Shown here: piece after piece, positions 1-13,711 of the stretch
Numbering within the stretch: the stretch's first letter is position 1
Layout: every line of letters begins with the position of its first letter
Assembly: GCF_000002075.1 (NCBI RefSeq)
Contig: NW_004797368.1
Span: 1,018,400-1,082,399 of the forward strand
DNA length: 64,000 nt
From: Aplysia californica
Taxonomy: Eukaryota; Mollusca; Gastropoda; Aplysiida; Aplysiidae
Reading direction: 5' to 3'
Notes under the pieces: model-generated
Told to the model about the DNA's origin: nothing
Seen by the model: only the letters and a program-made list of their open reading frames with translations
Database searches by the model: none
Position numbers and translations under genes: made by a program

Positions 1-30
1 TGGGGGGGGGGGGGTATAGTAATAGTAGGA

Positions 31-190
31 GTTTTGCGGCACTTGCAATACAATAATAAGGTCATATCAGTGCCGAAGATTAAAGGTGTTACAAGAGAGC
101 GACAAACACAAAAAAAGGAGGAGAGATCAGGACGATATATGTTCGATAGGAAAGATGGAGCAAACTACACCAGAGCACCCGCCAACCTCC
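31..190 (+). mobile_element. SINE family A copy
   Basis: Family A is a SINE-sized repeat of about 190 bp: GTTTTACGGCGCTCGCAACT, CATAAGGTCATATGAGCGCC, AGAGGTGTTACAAGAGAG, GGAGATAAGGACGATAGATG and ACCACACCAGAGCACCCGCC in order. This copy has GTTTTGCGGCACTTGCAATA and the CACCAGAGCACCCGCCAACC end. I see no tRNA promoter in it. Confidence 0.7.
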
Positions 191-694
191 AAAGGTGGGG
201 GAGGGGGGGCACCAATAAGAAGGTTATAAATAGAAGGTCCTTGGGGATCAATCATATGCCTACCACTAATCCCTCTACAGAAGTCTTTGAGGCATTCGGC
301 TCTCATCAGAACAGTAATCAGGGAACAATCACTGCGCCCATAGAACAAGGTCGAGGAGTGTAGGAGGGGTGAGGGGGGGGGTGTCCAGGGGGCCGCTCCA
401 ATAGTACACGTACAATGTATTTAAGTTTTAGGGGCCGTTTGGTTGAAAGGGTTGGAACGCTTTTCACGGGACAGGTCAGCCCATTAACTATTTTCAAAAA
501 GAAGAATTTTGGCACAATTTCAAAAACGTCTAGTCACGCGTGCTGTCATTCTAAAGAGCATTCAAAAGCCTTTTCAGAAAAAAAGATTTTCACATAACGA
601 GGTACTGGTATGGGCGATAAAAGAGCGACCTTCTCCTAACACATTCCGAGTCTCTCGCTGAACTAACTCTAAAATCTTTACGGGCACAATGACA

Positions 695-865
695 GAATAG
701 CCCTTTGTAGTGTAACGGTTAAACTCTTTGACATAGCACACAGAGGACGGGAGTTCCATTCCGCTTTGGAGAAGTTATTGTATCGAGTAGGGTCGATACG
801 GCCAGCCTCCTAAAATGATGCCACGTATGCCGAAGGGGGCATAAAACATTAACAATCAACCAACC
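695..865 (+). mobile_element. tRNA-type SINE (family E) copy, decayed
   Basis: GTAGTGTAACGGTTAAAC resembles an A box and GACGGGAGTTCCATTCC a B box, followed by the GCCAGCCTCCTAAAATGAT body seen in other family E copies (47118, 61548). Confidence 0.5.
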
Positions 866-884
866 ATGATAACCAAAGTTGTGC

Positions 885-1265
885 AAAGAGGTGTTACAAG
901 AGAGCAACAAACATAAAAAAGGAGGGGAGATAAGGACGATAGACGTTGGATAGGATTGAAGGGGCAAACCACACCAGAGCACCTGCCAACCACTCACTTC
1001 CCTACTCCGTCCCTTTTCAGACCAACAAGCCAACTCCTGGGAAAAACAAGAGAGTGGGGTTTGGGTGTGGGCTCGTGACACCTGTGTATAGAGCACCGGT
1101 GGTGGGGGAGGAGGCTGTGGCGACAAGAGAAGGGTTTTGTTTTTTAATGTTGTTATTTTTTTATGTAATAGTTTTACGGCACTTGCTGAACAAATAGATA
1201 ATATAAGTGCTGAAGATCAGTGGTGACCGTGTTACTAGAGACTAACATGTGGAAAAAGAGGGAGA
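885..1265 (+). mobile_element. Two partial SINE family A copies
   Basis: 885-1000 has GGTGTTACAAGAGAGCAACA through ACCACACCAGAGCACCTGCC. 1160-1265 has TAGTTTTACGGCACTTGCTG and a diverged middle. Confidence 0.6.
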
Positions 1266-1267
1266 GT

Positions 1268-1680
1268 TTTTAGTTTTAGTAGAGGTTTTACGGCGCTCGC
1301 AACTGTTTAAGATCATATGAGCGCCAAGGGGTAGATGTCAACAGAGAAGTCCTTACATTACAGGGAACCAGGCTTTCTCTGCTCACCACTCAAGCTTCAT
1401 CGGCACAGTCTGCTTCGACTATCAAGATACCCCAGAAATAGTGGGTCACAAGAGTGTGACAAACATACAGAAGAAGTAGAGGAAAATAACGATAGTAAGG
1501 ATTAGGAAAGAAAACGCAGCAGTTCCCTGTTGCAGTTCAGGAACAGTTATGAGTATGACATTGATGAATCAGTCCATTTACAATTCTACAGTGCACAAGA
1601 ATTAGGAACATGGTAATGTCCCCCCCCCTTTTTTTGGGAATGGCCTAAGGACACTTCAGTCAGTAGCACCGCCCCTGGGG
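1268..1680 (+). mobile_element. Repeat family B copy 1 (shares the family A head)
   Basis: Begins with the same GGTTTTACGGCGCTCGCAAC to GAGCGCC module as family A, then diverges into AAGGGGTAGATGTCAACAGA. The whole 400 bp is matched by 21262-21560 in RPS18 intron 2. Confidence 0.65.
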
Positions 1681-1689
1681 AGGGTGGGG

Positions 1690-1785
1690 GGGGGGTTAAA
1701 GGGGGAGAGATGAGAACAATAGACGCTAGGAGGGAAAGAGGGAGCAAACTACACCAGAGCACTCGCTAACCACCCACATGGAGAG
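1690..1785 (+). mobile_element. SINE family A 3' part
   Basis: GGGGGAGAGATGAGAACAAT to CACCAGAGCACTCGCTAACC. Confidence 0.5.
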
Positions 1786-2398
1786 AAAAGTATAACCTGG
1801 AGTAAAAAAGAACCACTTTGACAAGACACGGTAACAACCATTTTGGGTCACGGGACAAGCAAGACAAATAGACACCGAAACAACAGTGGGAAAGAAAAAA
1901 GTGAGACCTACTGATTGCATCCTCACCAAAAACAAGCATACATGTTACATATTATAATAATAATTATTATTATCATTTTCATTTATTTTTTTAAGCTCGT
2001 CCGTCAATGTCTGACGATGACCAATACATCCACAGAAGATAATATTTCTCCAGTGAAATAGAAGAATTTGAAAAATTTCCGTTTGTTTCATCACAAGCAT
2101 TTTTACAGATTCAGATTCCAATGCCTCATTAAAATTAAATTTGGTTTTCCGCTTTCAACATGGAAACTGCATTGATAGCAGCTGTGCAAAAACACCTACC
2201 TTTAATAGACAAAACAACAGAATTTTAGTCCAACAGAAGAAATTACGCTCAAATAAATGGAAAGAAATTGGAATGGAGCTTGAAGTTGATAGCAACCACA
2301 TTCTTATCTTATGAAATGGCTACATTGAGAGAAAATTGAGCGAAAGACAAAGGACAGTGGGACAGGAGGAAAAAGAGAGAATGGGAGAGCGAGAGAGA

Positions 2399-2400
<2 letters not shown>

Positions 2401-2453
<53 letters not shown>

Positions 2454-2524
2454 TATGTGTATGTGTGTGTGCACATGAGAGAGAGAGAGAGAGAGAGACA
2501 GAGAGAGAAAGAGAGAGAGAGAGT
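2401..2524 (+). repeat. (GT)n-(GA)n compound microsatellite
   Basis: About 50 bp of pure GT, an imperfect GT stretch to 2475, then GA/GAGAGACA to 2524. Long reverse frames of His-Thr and Ser-Leu here are artefacts. Confidence 0.95.
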
Positions 2525-2689
2525 AAAGAAGTAGAACCAACCTCCATTGAGGTTTCCTCTGACCACCCTTGAGAATAAGCTGGAGGTAGAAAAATAAAAG
2601 TAAGCCAGAAAGTTACAGCGTGACAGTGCCCTGTATAGAAGTGCTTGTCAAAATAATGAAATCAAAGAAACCTAACATTTCTCCACTCA

Positions 2690-3070
2690 TGAAGCAATTT
2701 TTATTGAACTTTTTTTTTGGGGTGGGGTCTCAAAACTTTTTATATGTTCATTTAAAAACACATTTCTGAGGGAATTTTGCCGAAAAACATCAAAGACACC
2801 AAAAAATGTAAATTTGCAGTTTCCAAGGACACATACGCTTTAAAAGTCACTGAACTTTGGCAGCCATTTTCTCGCTAATTTTACTTCTCAAACTAGGCGA
2901 CCCCTATATACTTCAGTTGCAACATCTCGACCTCTGGATATTTTTAAAAATCAAAAGTAAGACTAATGAACACACATTAAAATCAACCCATTTGGCCATA
3001 TGCCCAAAAAATTGACGAGCGCCTGATTCCACCGCGTCGTTACACATAAATGTCTTACCTTGGTCGTCAT
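2690..3070 (+). repeat. Repeat family F copy 1
   Basis: Blocks AAAAACACATTTCTGAGGGA, TTTGCAGTTTCCAAGGACAC, TTTGGCAGCCATTTTCTCGC and AATTGACGAGCGCCTGATTC recur in the same order, inverted, at 41925-42425 in VPS52 intron 10. A GGCAGCCAAAGTTCGGTAAC fragment near 19740 may be a third copy. Coding capacity not seen. Confidence 0.65.
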
Positions 3071-6000
3071 CTGCCATGTCCTGTGAGAACAGCGGATCAT
3101 GTTGCCTTCTGTTTGGATCCATGTCAATTTAAAAACACGTCCTTCAAGTCTGTCTGTGAAAGTTATGGCTAAGTCTGAAAAAGGTACAAACATAAAATGT
3201 TTATTGTCATTCTGATGATTAGTAAACATCTAGACCAGGTACCTGTAAGAAACTACAAAGTCTCCCCAAAACTAAGTTTCATGTTCTAGAACTTCCGCTG
3301 AGACCTGGAAATATCACAGTGGTGAACAGGAGAACAAAAAAGGAACTAGAAACTATCTGCACACATGGAGAGATGGCCACCATCTACAACAAAGACTACA
3401 AATGTGAACAGAAAAAAAACTACCACCAGGAACTGGAGGACAACTACAGTGAAAAAAAGAACTACCATGTACAAAAATACAACTATAACTACTATTTTTC
3501 TGTCAAATAGAACGGCAAGCAGGGGAAAATACAAAATCAAACAGCTCTTTAAGAACAGTGGCACCAACTGCTGCTGGTGTTTAATAAAGTGTTGGTAACC
3601 ATTATTGAAAATTCCCTTTGGAAATTGATACTTTACCGATCAACTGAGCCAGTATTACTACAACTATTGTTCTAAAATCAATTTAACCTTTGACAAACCT
3701 ATGCTCCCCATCAAACTCAGAATCTAGATCTCGCATCTGTCAGTACCCAAGGCCAGGTAGTTGGCAGGTGAAAGCAGGAACTCCTTTTAACGCCATCCAT
3801 AGGCATGCTCCAATACGCATATTTTTTTTTTATAATAGGTCTCAACTCAGAATTTTTTTAAAGGAGGAACTTTCTGCATGATCGCAACAGAAAAGCCTTT
3901 TCACAAGACACCCATTATTATTATACTGTTTAACCCTAGAATTCAGAAATAAAAGCCATCAAATTATCAAAGCAAGGTTATCTATTATAATAATAATAAC
4001 AAATTGCATTTATATAGCGCATTGCCACAAAGAAGTGCTCAATGCGCTGTACAATAAGACAAAGAACATATGCAGCGCACAGCTCCTATAGTAATCCTCT
4101 TTCTCTCTCTATTTCATACCAATCTGAGGGTTTGGAAGATAATTTCAAGTAAAAGAGTCACTTACCAAAGATTTACAATTTTGATTATGTACAGAAAGAG
4201 GTGGCACATTTTTGGGTAGTGGAGTTTAGCAGATGGCTGTAGCTGAAATCCGCTAAATAGCAAATATTGAGACCTGTGTTTTTGATATATATATGACGAA
4301 TGTTTCACTTCTGTATGTATAATTTAGACGGTCAAGTGCACAATCACTTGGACCCCTAAACGCATGCTTCAATCTGTAAAACATGCCAACTACAAGTAAA
4401 GATTGACAAAGGGAAATCCTTGCAACAACCTAGACAGCAGGCATCATGAAAACAAAGACAAGTCTAGACAGCCAGATATTAGGCGAGACTGCTCCTCGCC
4501 CAGAACAATGAAAATGATGGAACAGCTTCGTGTTCACACCTTTAAACTCACAGAACTGGGCAAGTGACTTTTTTTTTGTTGAAGGGGGGGGGGGGGGGGG
4601 GGGAGAGAGACTGAAATATGAAATGTCTTTTGACTGGTCACTCGAAATGCATCTTCAGGAGAAGGCTTCTCACTGGTGTTTGGGTGACTGTAATGTTTAG
4701 TTTAGAAAGCCTATGATGCGTAACAAGTGTGGATGCTGTAGAAACCTAATTTAGACTATTGGATCAATGATTTAGTCAAATGTATCAGCTGCCTTCTAAG
4801 AATTTTTACAACAACCGTGAATTGTGAATGCTGTAGAAAACTAGTAGGATATTTAGCCGCTTTTGAAGATATTAATGTACTTGTTAAACAAATTACACGA
4901 GAAAAGTCTCTCTGAATGTCTGATGTTGTCCATGCATTTACCAAGTTGACAGGTAGACAGGAGTGGTAGCTTGAAATACTGCATGGCTGAGCACTCTTCC
5001 CCTAAAGTCCACCACCAACAGTTTCCACCTGTTCCTCCAAACATATTAGTGCACATAAGTAGTCTTTTTGCATTTTCCACCACTCAATGCCTTTATAAAC
5101 GAAACCAAGTTCGGGGAATCATTTATAAAACAGTTAGATTCCATTACATTATCGATGAAATCGACCCCAGCTCTCCAAGGGAAGTAACAGCAATGAATAA
5201 AATATCAAGGATATGAGATGGTTGCATCCCTTTCCTCCGTAGCATGGGTTTGCAAGTATTTATAGCGCAAGCTTCATGTAAATGCACGCTTAGGACCCCT
5301 ATCGTATATCATTTTTAGGGGGAGACAACTGTGAGAAAACAATGAGACAGAATAACCTTCTTTGACAAAATAATCCCTTTCAATGATTTAAATTCTAATC
5401 TAAGGCTCCACTAAGCTAAGATAAAGAAAGGACACTCTTTCAGGTTGTTCTGTAATAAATGTACTTTTTTTTCATTTATTATCAGCCATCTTACAGACCT
5501 ACACATGATATTTTACTTCATTCATATTTGTTATATTCAGGGTTAGGGTAGTAGGAGATGGGGTAGCTTTAGATGTATATACGGTACAGGGTACATTACC
5601 CTGATTACTCCATACATTAACCCTAGCCATTATCTAGCAAATTATCATTGTGAATAAAACGGGCAGGTCCGGAAGACTGCCTATTGAATATCAAGACAAA
5701 ATCTGTCGCAAACTAAATTGTTTTTAAAAATATTTCATGGTTTTTAATCGAGCCACATCACACTTTAAGCTTAACTGCATAGTAATGTGCGCCCTTTAGA
5801 CCAATCGGGGAGTTTCAGGGGGCCCTGCCTCCCTGAAGTAAAAATAAAATCGGGGGGGGGGGGGGGTTACAGGGAGGAATCCCCCCCTCCCTGCTTTAAC
5901 CCATAAATTGATAATTTGATATTTTGCAGTTAAGTTCGAAATTTTCTTTAAAATAATTGATTTGCAACAGTTTTTGTAGCTGTGGTGATCTGCAGCAAAA

Positions 6001-6357
6001 AATACTTGCAGTTTGACCCCAAAAGCAGAGCATCTGTGTGCGGGAGTGAAAGTAAAATATCTCTCTCTCTTGACCTTTTTAACTCCCAGTGGAGCATAGG
6101 CCATTGACAACAACATTTCTCCAGCGAAGCCTGTCCTGTGCATTAAAGTAAAAAACATACTCTTTCAATTCCATCTTAGACTCACATATCATGTCGAGTT
6201 ACAGTGCTTTTCCTGTTTATTTCTTTTTATAAATAGTTTTCATAAATTTTGACTTTATCATCAACCTAAATATTTTCACATTAAATTATGATGCAATATA
6301 ATGGGAAGGGGGGGGGGGGGCATGCCCAGTTTACCTTCTTCCTCTCTTCCTCAAAGT

Positions 6358-6360
<3 letters not shown>
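3071..6360. other. Intergenic region, no gene seen
   Basis: Holds an (AACTAC)-rich degenerate stretch near 3410-3500, a SINE-type tail ending GCATTTATATAGCGCATTGC (about 3985-4060, inverted), a G run at 4585-4604, and a G-run/C-run palindromic block at 5810-5895. No frame is long or conserved enough to call a gene. Confidence 0.5.

Positions 6361-6392
<32 letters not shown>
6361..6392 (+). repeat. (CA)n microsatellite
   Basis: Pure CA run of 32 bp, followed by imperfect GCACACA text to about 6425. Confidence 0.9.
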
Positions 6393-6400
<8 letters not shown>

Positions 6401-7962
6401 ACAGACACAAGCACGCACACACAGCGAAACCTATTTCACGCTTAGCAGCAAAGCAGGCCCGGCCGCCACAGTGAGATCTAGTCAACTGGCAAAGGAAGCC
6501 GCGGAAGACGACAAAAATAGATTGCGGAAATACGTCATCTATATTTGGGCCAATCACAGAGGAGTGCTTGGTGCTCACTGCAGCTTCATGTAAAAAGAAC
6601 ACTTTTAAGCAAAAATAGAAACTTGACTTATGCTGCTCATTGCATCAACTGTCTAGCTAGATAAAATTTTACCAAGTGGCAACGAGGTCGGTTACAAAAT
6701 TGAGTGACAGACAACATATGACGGTATTTTTACAGAAGCACTGCCGTTTCGCGTCACATCCACTACCGGAAGTCAGCTCCTTCACCACTTTAGTGCCGTC
6801 GGATAAGAAAAAGGTCAGTTTTTTTTAGTTAAGGCTTAGTTTTAAGGTTTTATTTTGATAATGATTGCTTTTAACTCTTATCCTGCGTCTGTTCCCAGAT
6901 GCATATCTTATCAGCAAACTGATTACGTCGGACGTGCTGGGCAGGCCGCCGGGGTCACTCTGTGTGTACTGTTGGTGTACAGCACGAGCGCCCGGAAACG
7001 TGTGTTTTCGCCATGAATACCGCGGGAGCGTGTCAACCGATGATGAAAATAACGCTCTATCTTTCATAGCTTTCTATTTATAAAATGTTACAAACACATG
7101 AAAAACCCCCTCTCACAAGCTGATAAGACACTACGAGTAGTTACGCCCATTCGAATAACCTTTCTGGACGCTCTTGTTGTTATGAATGACCTGAGGTCCG
7201 AAAGGGGATAATTTAGGTCAATTTCCGAATGTTTTTCACTCAAATTGTTCTCTTGTACCTGCACAATGGTATTCAAAACTATCAAACAAGCTTATTTTTT
7301 ATCAGGTAGTATCATTTCATACAAAATCAAGCTCAATTGAAATATTTTGTATAGAAAAATGGAAGTCTTGTTTCCTGACTATCCTTTCGAGCTCCTCATG
7401 TCTAAGTGGGTCAATTTCTTTTATAATTTCATTGGACGAACATCTAGAGCTACCAACTTGGCATCTTTTGAATGAAACGTATGCCTCGATTGCGAACCAA
7501 CGCAGGTGGTTCTAGAAGAAGGCCACAAACCCACACAAACTCAAGCAGACTGACGCACACACACTTGACCTGCGCGAACACGGATCCGACTCGGGACCCG
7601 AATGACACGTAAGAGATGTGCGCCGCGCTGAGCCAGGGGCTACACTGATTCAGGACCAGAACGTAAGCGAGGTGCCGAAATAGGCTTATCGGGCGACATA
7701 AACCCAGCTCCCGCAGGATGAAAGTTAATATAGTCATTAGGAGGGTTTCAGGGGGTCTCCCCCTGATGTGTGAGTAGGCCTACGTTATAGCTGTGTAGTG
7801 GGTCGGGTAGGGGGCCCTGAAATAAAGTGCCATAACATCTAATAAACTAACCATTTGTGACGTTTTTCAATGCCAAAATCATGTTCAGGGCCCTAAAAAA
7901 CCTAAAAAGCTACAAAATAATACCCTCTATGACATCCTATGAGACGAGAGGGTTTCTATAAA
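6393..7962. other. Intergenic region with a possible unassigned promoter near 6770
   Basis: At 6768-6776 ACCGGAAGT (an ETS-type site) lies just before a leader-like stretch that ends in AAAAAGGTCAGT, which resembles a donor site. No downstream exon could be matched, so no gene is called. Confidence 0.25.
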
Positions 7963-9257
7963 GGCCACCTCTATTCTCACCCCAAGTGAGTATAGCGCAG
8001 GCGAGTCTTTTGGCTATTCTCACCCGGTGGGCGTTCACCGTTATAGCCTGGGTCAACCAGTGTAGCGTTCACCCTGAACCACAGAATTCTACACTGTAAT
8101 AACAGAATTGTATAATTCTGTGCCGTGAACAAACTACTGATTATTACTACTATTACTACTGATAGTGTTAGCCTAAAAGCGTGCAATTTTGTCAGTGGGC
8201 AGTGGAGAGAGAGAGAGAGAGAGAGAGGAGTAGCGCAAGAACTTCCGGGCAAAACAAAATGGCGACCCGCGTAGTTCGGCTCGATTCGGAAAGTTAAACA
8301 GCCGTAGCATCTTTGTAGACGACCAAATTAATTTACTTTTGTGTTTTAACATCATTTTTTAACTTTGTTTTGGTCAATTTGATCGTCCACACCGATAGAG
8401 ACAGTATTCAGAGAAAGAGACACAGAGAGAGAGAGGGGGGAGGAGTAGACCTTGTGAGAGAACTTCCGGGCAAAACAAAATGGCGACCCGCGTAGTTCGG
8501 CTCGATTCGAAAAGTGAAATAGCCATAGCCATAGCATCTTTGAAGATGATCAAATTAGCTTATTTTTGTGCTATAGTGTAATTTGTTCTTGGCTTTTATC
8601 AATGAAAGTGGCTATTCTCACCCGCCCGGAAGTTCTCGCAAGTTCAACTCCTCCCCTCTTCTCTCTCTCTCTGTCTCTTTCTGAATACTGTCTATCGGTG
8701 TGGACGATCAAATTGACCAAAACAAAGTTTTAAAATGATGTTAATACACAAAAGTAAATTAATTTGGTTGTCTACAGACAAAGATGCTACGGCTATTTAA
8801 CTTTTCGAATCGAGCCGAACTACGCGGGTCGCCATTTTGTTTTGCCCGGAAATTCTCGCACTACTCCTCTCTCTCTTTGTCTCTCTCTCTCCACTACCCA
8901 CAGACAAAATTGTACGCTTTTAGTAGGCTACAGTGTGTTCACGGCACAGAATTCTACAATTTTTCTGTTATCACAGTGTAGAATTCTGTGGTTTAGGGTG
9001 AACGCAAAATTTGGTGAACACGCACCGGGTGAGAATAGCCACAAGACTCGCCTGCACTATTCTCACTCCAGGTGAGAATAGAGGTGGCCTTTATCAATTT
9101 GATCATCCACACCGATAGACAGTATTCCGAAATGAGGAAAAACAGGACTTGTTTCACACCGGGTGAGAATAGCCTACGCTGGCAAGTTTCACCCAGGGTG
9201 AGAGGTGGATCGTATTTTTATTCTCACCCTGGTTGAGGATACTGGATAGCCACTTCC
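7963..9257 (+). mobile_element. MITE with 9-bp target duplication, carrying a nested copy of itself
   Basis: Flanked by the direct repeat TTCTATAAA (7954-7962 and 9258-9266). Left end GGCCACCTCTATTCTCACC; right end, read inward, GGAAGTGGCTAT. The body contains a tandem duplication of its middle (two copies of the block with CAAAACAAAATGGCGACCCG, near 8250 and 8470). It is interrupted at 8604-9089 by a second, inverted copy. No transposase. Nine-bp duplications fit Mutator- or Merlin-like non-autonomous elements. Confidence 0.8.
8604..9089 (-). mobile_element. Inverted MITE copy nested in a relative
   Basis: 486 bp with a 9-bp target duplication TTTATCAAT (8595-8603 and 9090-9098). Ends GAAAGTGGCTATTCTCACC and, inward from the right, GGCCACCTCTATTCTCACC. 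Host element sequence resumes at 9099 (TTGATCATCCACACC) where it broke off. With the outer copy it makes a large inverted repeat. Confidence 0.85.
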
Positions 9258-9639
9258 TTCTATAAATTTACCCATTATTGTAGACTAGACTCTACAACAC
9301 TAAAAAAAATGTTTCGACTATCGAATTTTCCTACCACATAAGTAAAATGAAAGTGCAAATCCTCTATAATCAGCTATTAACCTAAATGACAAAGGAACTC
9401 GACTTCACAGTCGTTCATCATGAAGGAATTTTGAAGAATCAGCAGGGCAACACAGTCATGCACACACAACTGCAACACAGGAATCCCGCAACACAATAAC
9501 AACAACGAAAAAAACTTGTTTACATTCAGACATTTACACGCCTCGATAGCCAAATTACTTCATAATTCATTTCCCAACACTTTTTAGCATAGCAAAAATC
9601 TCCATGTCATACTTTCTTTAAACTACATCACAAACATCA

Positions 9640-9720
9640 TAAACAATGACAACACAAATGTCCAAAGCAAAACATGCCTCAACGGCTACCAAATCCGCCG
9701 CCATGGTCTGTTTTATTCCG
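9640..9720 (-). promoter_or_regulatory. Possible start region of an unidentified gene (minus strand)
   Basis: On the minus strand GACCATGGCGGCGGATTTGG has an ideal start context and a YY1-like ATGGCGGC. It is preceded by TTTCCCACAATCC text of the kind found in TATA-less promoters. The frame runs only 28 codons (MAADLVAVEACFALD...) and I find no good donor or second exon. May be the first exon of a lost or distant gene. Confidence 0.2.
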
Positions 9721-10639
9721 CTCTTTGGATTGTGGGAAATGTACGGGAAGTAACCACGAAAAACAACAGCGCTTTTTATCTGCTCGGATTGCTCCACATA
9801 GCCTAGGCCTACATTAATTTGTAGTTTCGTGGAACAAGCTTAAACTAGGGCCAACGAAAGGGCTGACAGAAAAAGTGAAAGCAAGAAAAATTAATGTTAT
9901 TTAGCGCTAGTGCATCTTAACCCTGTCACACTGGTAAACAATCTCAGCTTACTTGTGTAGTTGCATCAATATAAAAATGGTGGGAAATCTGATATTAAAG
10001 TGAAATTTGAAAATGTATGTAGAGGGTTGCCATGGTAATGGCTGCCCATTATAATAATATTGGAATATCAATATCATAAAGAAAAGTACTTTTTTTAAAT
10101 GTATGATTTGGTTATAAAAGATTTTAAATTATTATCATATATGTTGTGGGTTGGGTTTGTTTGTTGTTGTTTTGTTTTTTTGGTCTTTTTTCAGTATAGT
10201 TGGTAAGTGAAAGCGGGCGAAGTTCTATTACTAGATTTCTACTAGATCTAGATCTAGAATCTACATGTAACATGTATTAGACAAAAATTTGAAATGAGTC
10301 CGGCATAATATGGTCATGCCAACTTCCGATCCGAATAGAGCTGGCCTTTTCAAAATCGAGGTCCGAATAAGGGATCTGTCAGTACTCTAAAAATTATGAA
10401 GATAAAGATTTATCTTACAAATTTTTCGAATGATAGATTTTTTTTCTGTTCCCACCCCCTTGAAAAAGCCCAATTTGAGAAAATAGCCCATAAATTTTTG
10501 ACGCGCAAACATATTGATAACGTAGTTATACAATAAGCTCAGAGTAACATTGTCAATTGTTTAGATACCCAGTCTGCATGCAGTTATATGACATCCTGCA
10601 TGTTTCTCAAGGAGTTTACTGTAAACTCCTTGCTGTTTC

Positions 10640-10915
10640 TACAGCTTTTCTACTAGCTAGACTACTCCTTGGATCCCTCTACTGTCTTTCAACCGCACCC
10701 CTAATCTTCAGGTTGGAAAGATCTCTAGCTTTCTCGGACAAGGGCGAAAAATCTCGGAGGTCCGTAAAGATTTCTTGGAGGTCTAATATCGATAAGAGTA
10801 GGCTTTGGCAGCCGCACGCGCAAATTTCAAACTTTCCTACCATCTGAAAATGTTTAATGTGTCTCGCGCGCTCATATGACCTGATGCAGTTGCAAGCTCA
10901 GTAAAACACAAAACA
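10640..10915 (+). mobile_element. tRNA-type SINE family C, 3' body
   Basis: TTTCTCGGACAAGGGCGAAAA, AATCTCGGAGGTCC and the end GCGCTCATATGACCTGATGC match 11160-11460 and 27475-27690. The final 40 bp is the reverse complement of the family A/B head. Confidence 0.6.
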
Positions 10916-10974
10916 CAAAAACAACATAGTAGATTTACATTATTATCAGACCCCTGCTGGGGTCTCTCTCTCTC

Positions 10975-11460
10975 GTGGCCTTGAGTTTCAGGTGTTCGCC
11001 TCTCATTCGAAGGTCTCGGGCTCGAATCCGGGTGGCAACCGAAACATTTTCTTATCTAAAACTACCTCCTTTCCTGCTCTATCGTCTGCTTTCGTCTCCA
11101 CTTTCTGCCCCCACCCCATCACCTCCTTTACCCCCTCCTGTCTGGGCTCTTAGTGACTCTTTTTGCATCCATTCCTACTGTTACTCCTTGGTTCCTTCTT
11201 ACTGCTGTCTTTCAGCCACACCCCTGACCTTCTGGTTGAAAAGATCTACACCTAGCCTTCTCGGACAAGGGTGAAAAATCTCGGAGGTCCCGTGAGCAAT
11301 TTGCGCACGTTAAAGATCCCATGGTGGTTTAAAATCGAAACGAGTAAGAAAAAAACAGTCTTCGGCCGCCACCCAGGGAAAATTCAAAATTTCACACGGA
11401 ACGCTCATGTATGTACATGTACCTTGCAGTTGCAAGCGCCGTAAAACACTTTCACTTACA
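10975..11460 (+). mobile_element. tRNA-derived SINE family C, near full length
   Basis: Head with A-box-like TTGAGTTTCAGGTGTTCGCC and B-box GGGCTCGAATCCGGGTGGC, as in a tRNA-derived pol III promoter. The body runs through TTCTCGGACAAGGGTGAAAA, TTAAAGATCCCATGGTGG and TGCAGTTGCAAGCGCCGTAA at the end. Not a real tRNA gene: no acceptor stem pairing. Confidence 0.65.
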
Positions 11461-12583
11461 AAAAAAGACCCCTGCTTCTCAATGTCACCCTTGGTGTCTT
11501 TGCTTCTCAAGCTGGAATCGCTGTCTCTTTTGCTGTTTACGACCATATTTTTTTATAGGCGTTTCCCGTCTTTCTCAAGGCACTTTTTTAGTTTATTTGC
11601 GGTTGTCTCAGATTGGTGCCTGTTGTGATATATATATATATATATATACTTGAATTCCAAGGCTTCCTTTTGAAAACAGTTCTGACGGACCACAGTGGAA
11701 TTAGGCCTATCAATATCAACACAGGAGAGTTGTGACCATTCCGGTAGACCCCAGTGCCGCGAATTGACTCTTGGTGTGACCAATGGAGTTGAAGCACTCG
11801 TTAGCTATGTGTATAGACTTGGACGCGCATCTTCTTTTCCAAATTTCTGGTTGGGTAAGCTTTTCCATAAGATCTAATTGGTCGTACAAATTTTGCTACA
11901 TCTTGTCTTATATGTACGTGCTTGCTCGGTGAAGATGGTACTATGAATTTGAAGCCAGTGGGGCAGAGATTGTGTTAAGGGTTGTCGTCAGCGCTGATAA
12001 GGGAAAAAAATTCCACTGTAGAAAGAACTATCATCCCGCATTTGCTGTTTTGGTTGTATGGTCTTTTAGATGAGTGGGATAAGTGTCGTGTTGTTCTTGT
12101 TTTTTCTTTCAATGTTCGGCTTCGTGAGTTTTTCGTTGGGGTCTTTGTTGTTAGTTGTTGGTGTTTTTTGGGTTGTCCAGGGTGTTCAACATACTTTCGC
12201 TTATGTGATTTATAGTCCAGCCATAGACCGAGACCTATTCGTCAGTGGAAAGTACGGTGTGTAAACGCTGTTCATCACTCTCTTTGTACGGCGTGAGGGG
12301 CACTCTCACCAAATATCCGGTTTTTTTTGGTAAATTCTAGGCTTGTCTTAAGCAGGCTGTGCAGGTTGTCGTGAAAATTTCCCCTTGTCAAGCTTAACTT
12401 GTCGGCATGTTTCGCGGATCGGAGCGTGCGTTTAGAGGGAGTGACCGTGCGTTTGTACGTCTAAATTATATAGTAAAAAAACCCGTCAGATGACGAAAGC
12501 GTGCGTTTAGGCGGAGACTACTGTACCGTACTGTTGTAGTATACGTAGATCTTCATTATTCATCATAGATCTGCGCATACTAC

Positions 12584-13472
<889 letters not shown>

Positions 13473-13711
13473 GTATATATATATATATAAAACATATATA
13501 TATATTATATATATATATATATATTATATATATTATATATATATATATATATTATATATATTATATATATATATATATATTATATATATTATATATATAT
13601 ATATATTATATATTATATATATATATATTATATATATATATATATATTATATAATATATATATATATAATATAATATATATATATAATATATATATAATA
13701 TATATATATAT
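13473..13711 (+). repeat. AT satellite-like array
   Basis: Runs of (TA)n broken at intervals by TT or AA, giving a rough higher-order pattern over 240 bp. Forms extensive self-complementary structure; likely hard to assemble. Confidence 0.9.

Noticed and set aside
10990-11045. tRNA gene
   Set aside because: Box A and B text are present but there is no acceptor stem; it heads a SINE. The same applies at 695, 16745, 47118 and 61548.
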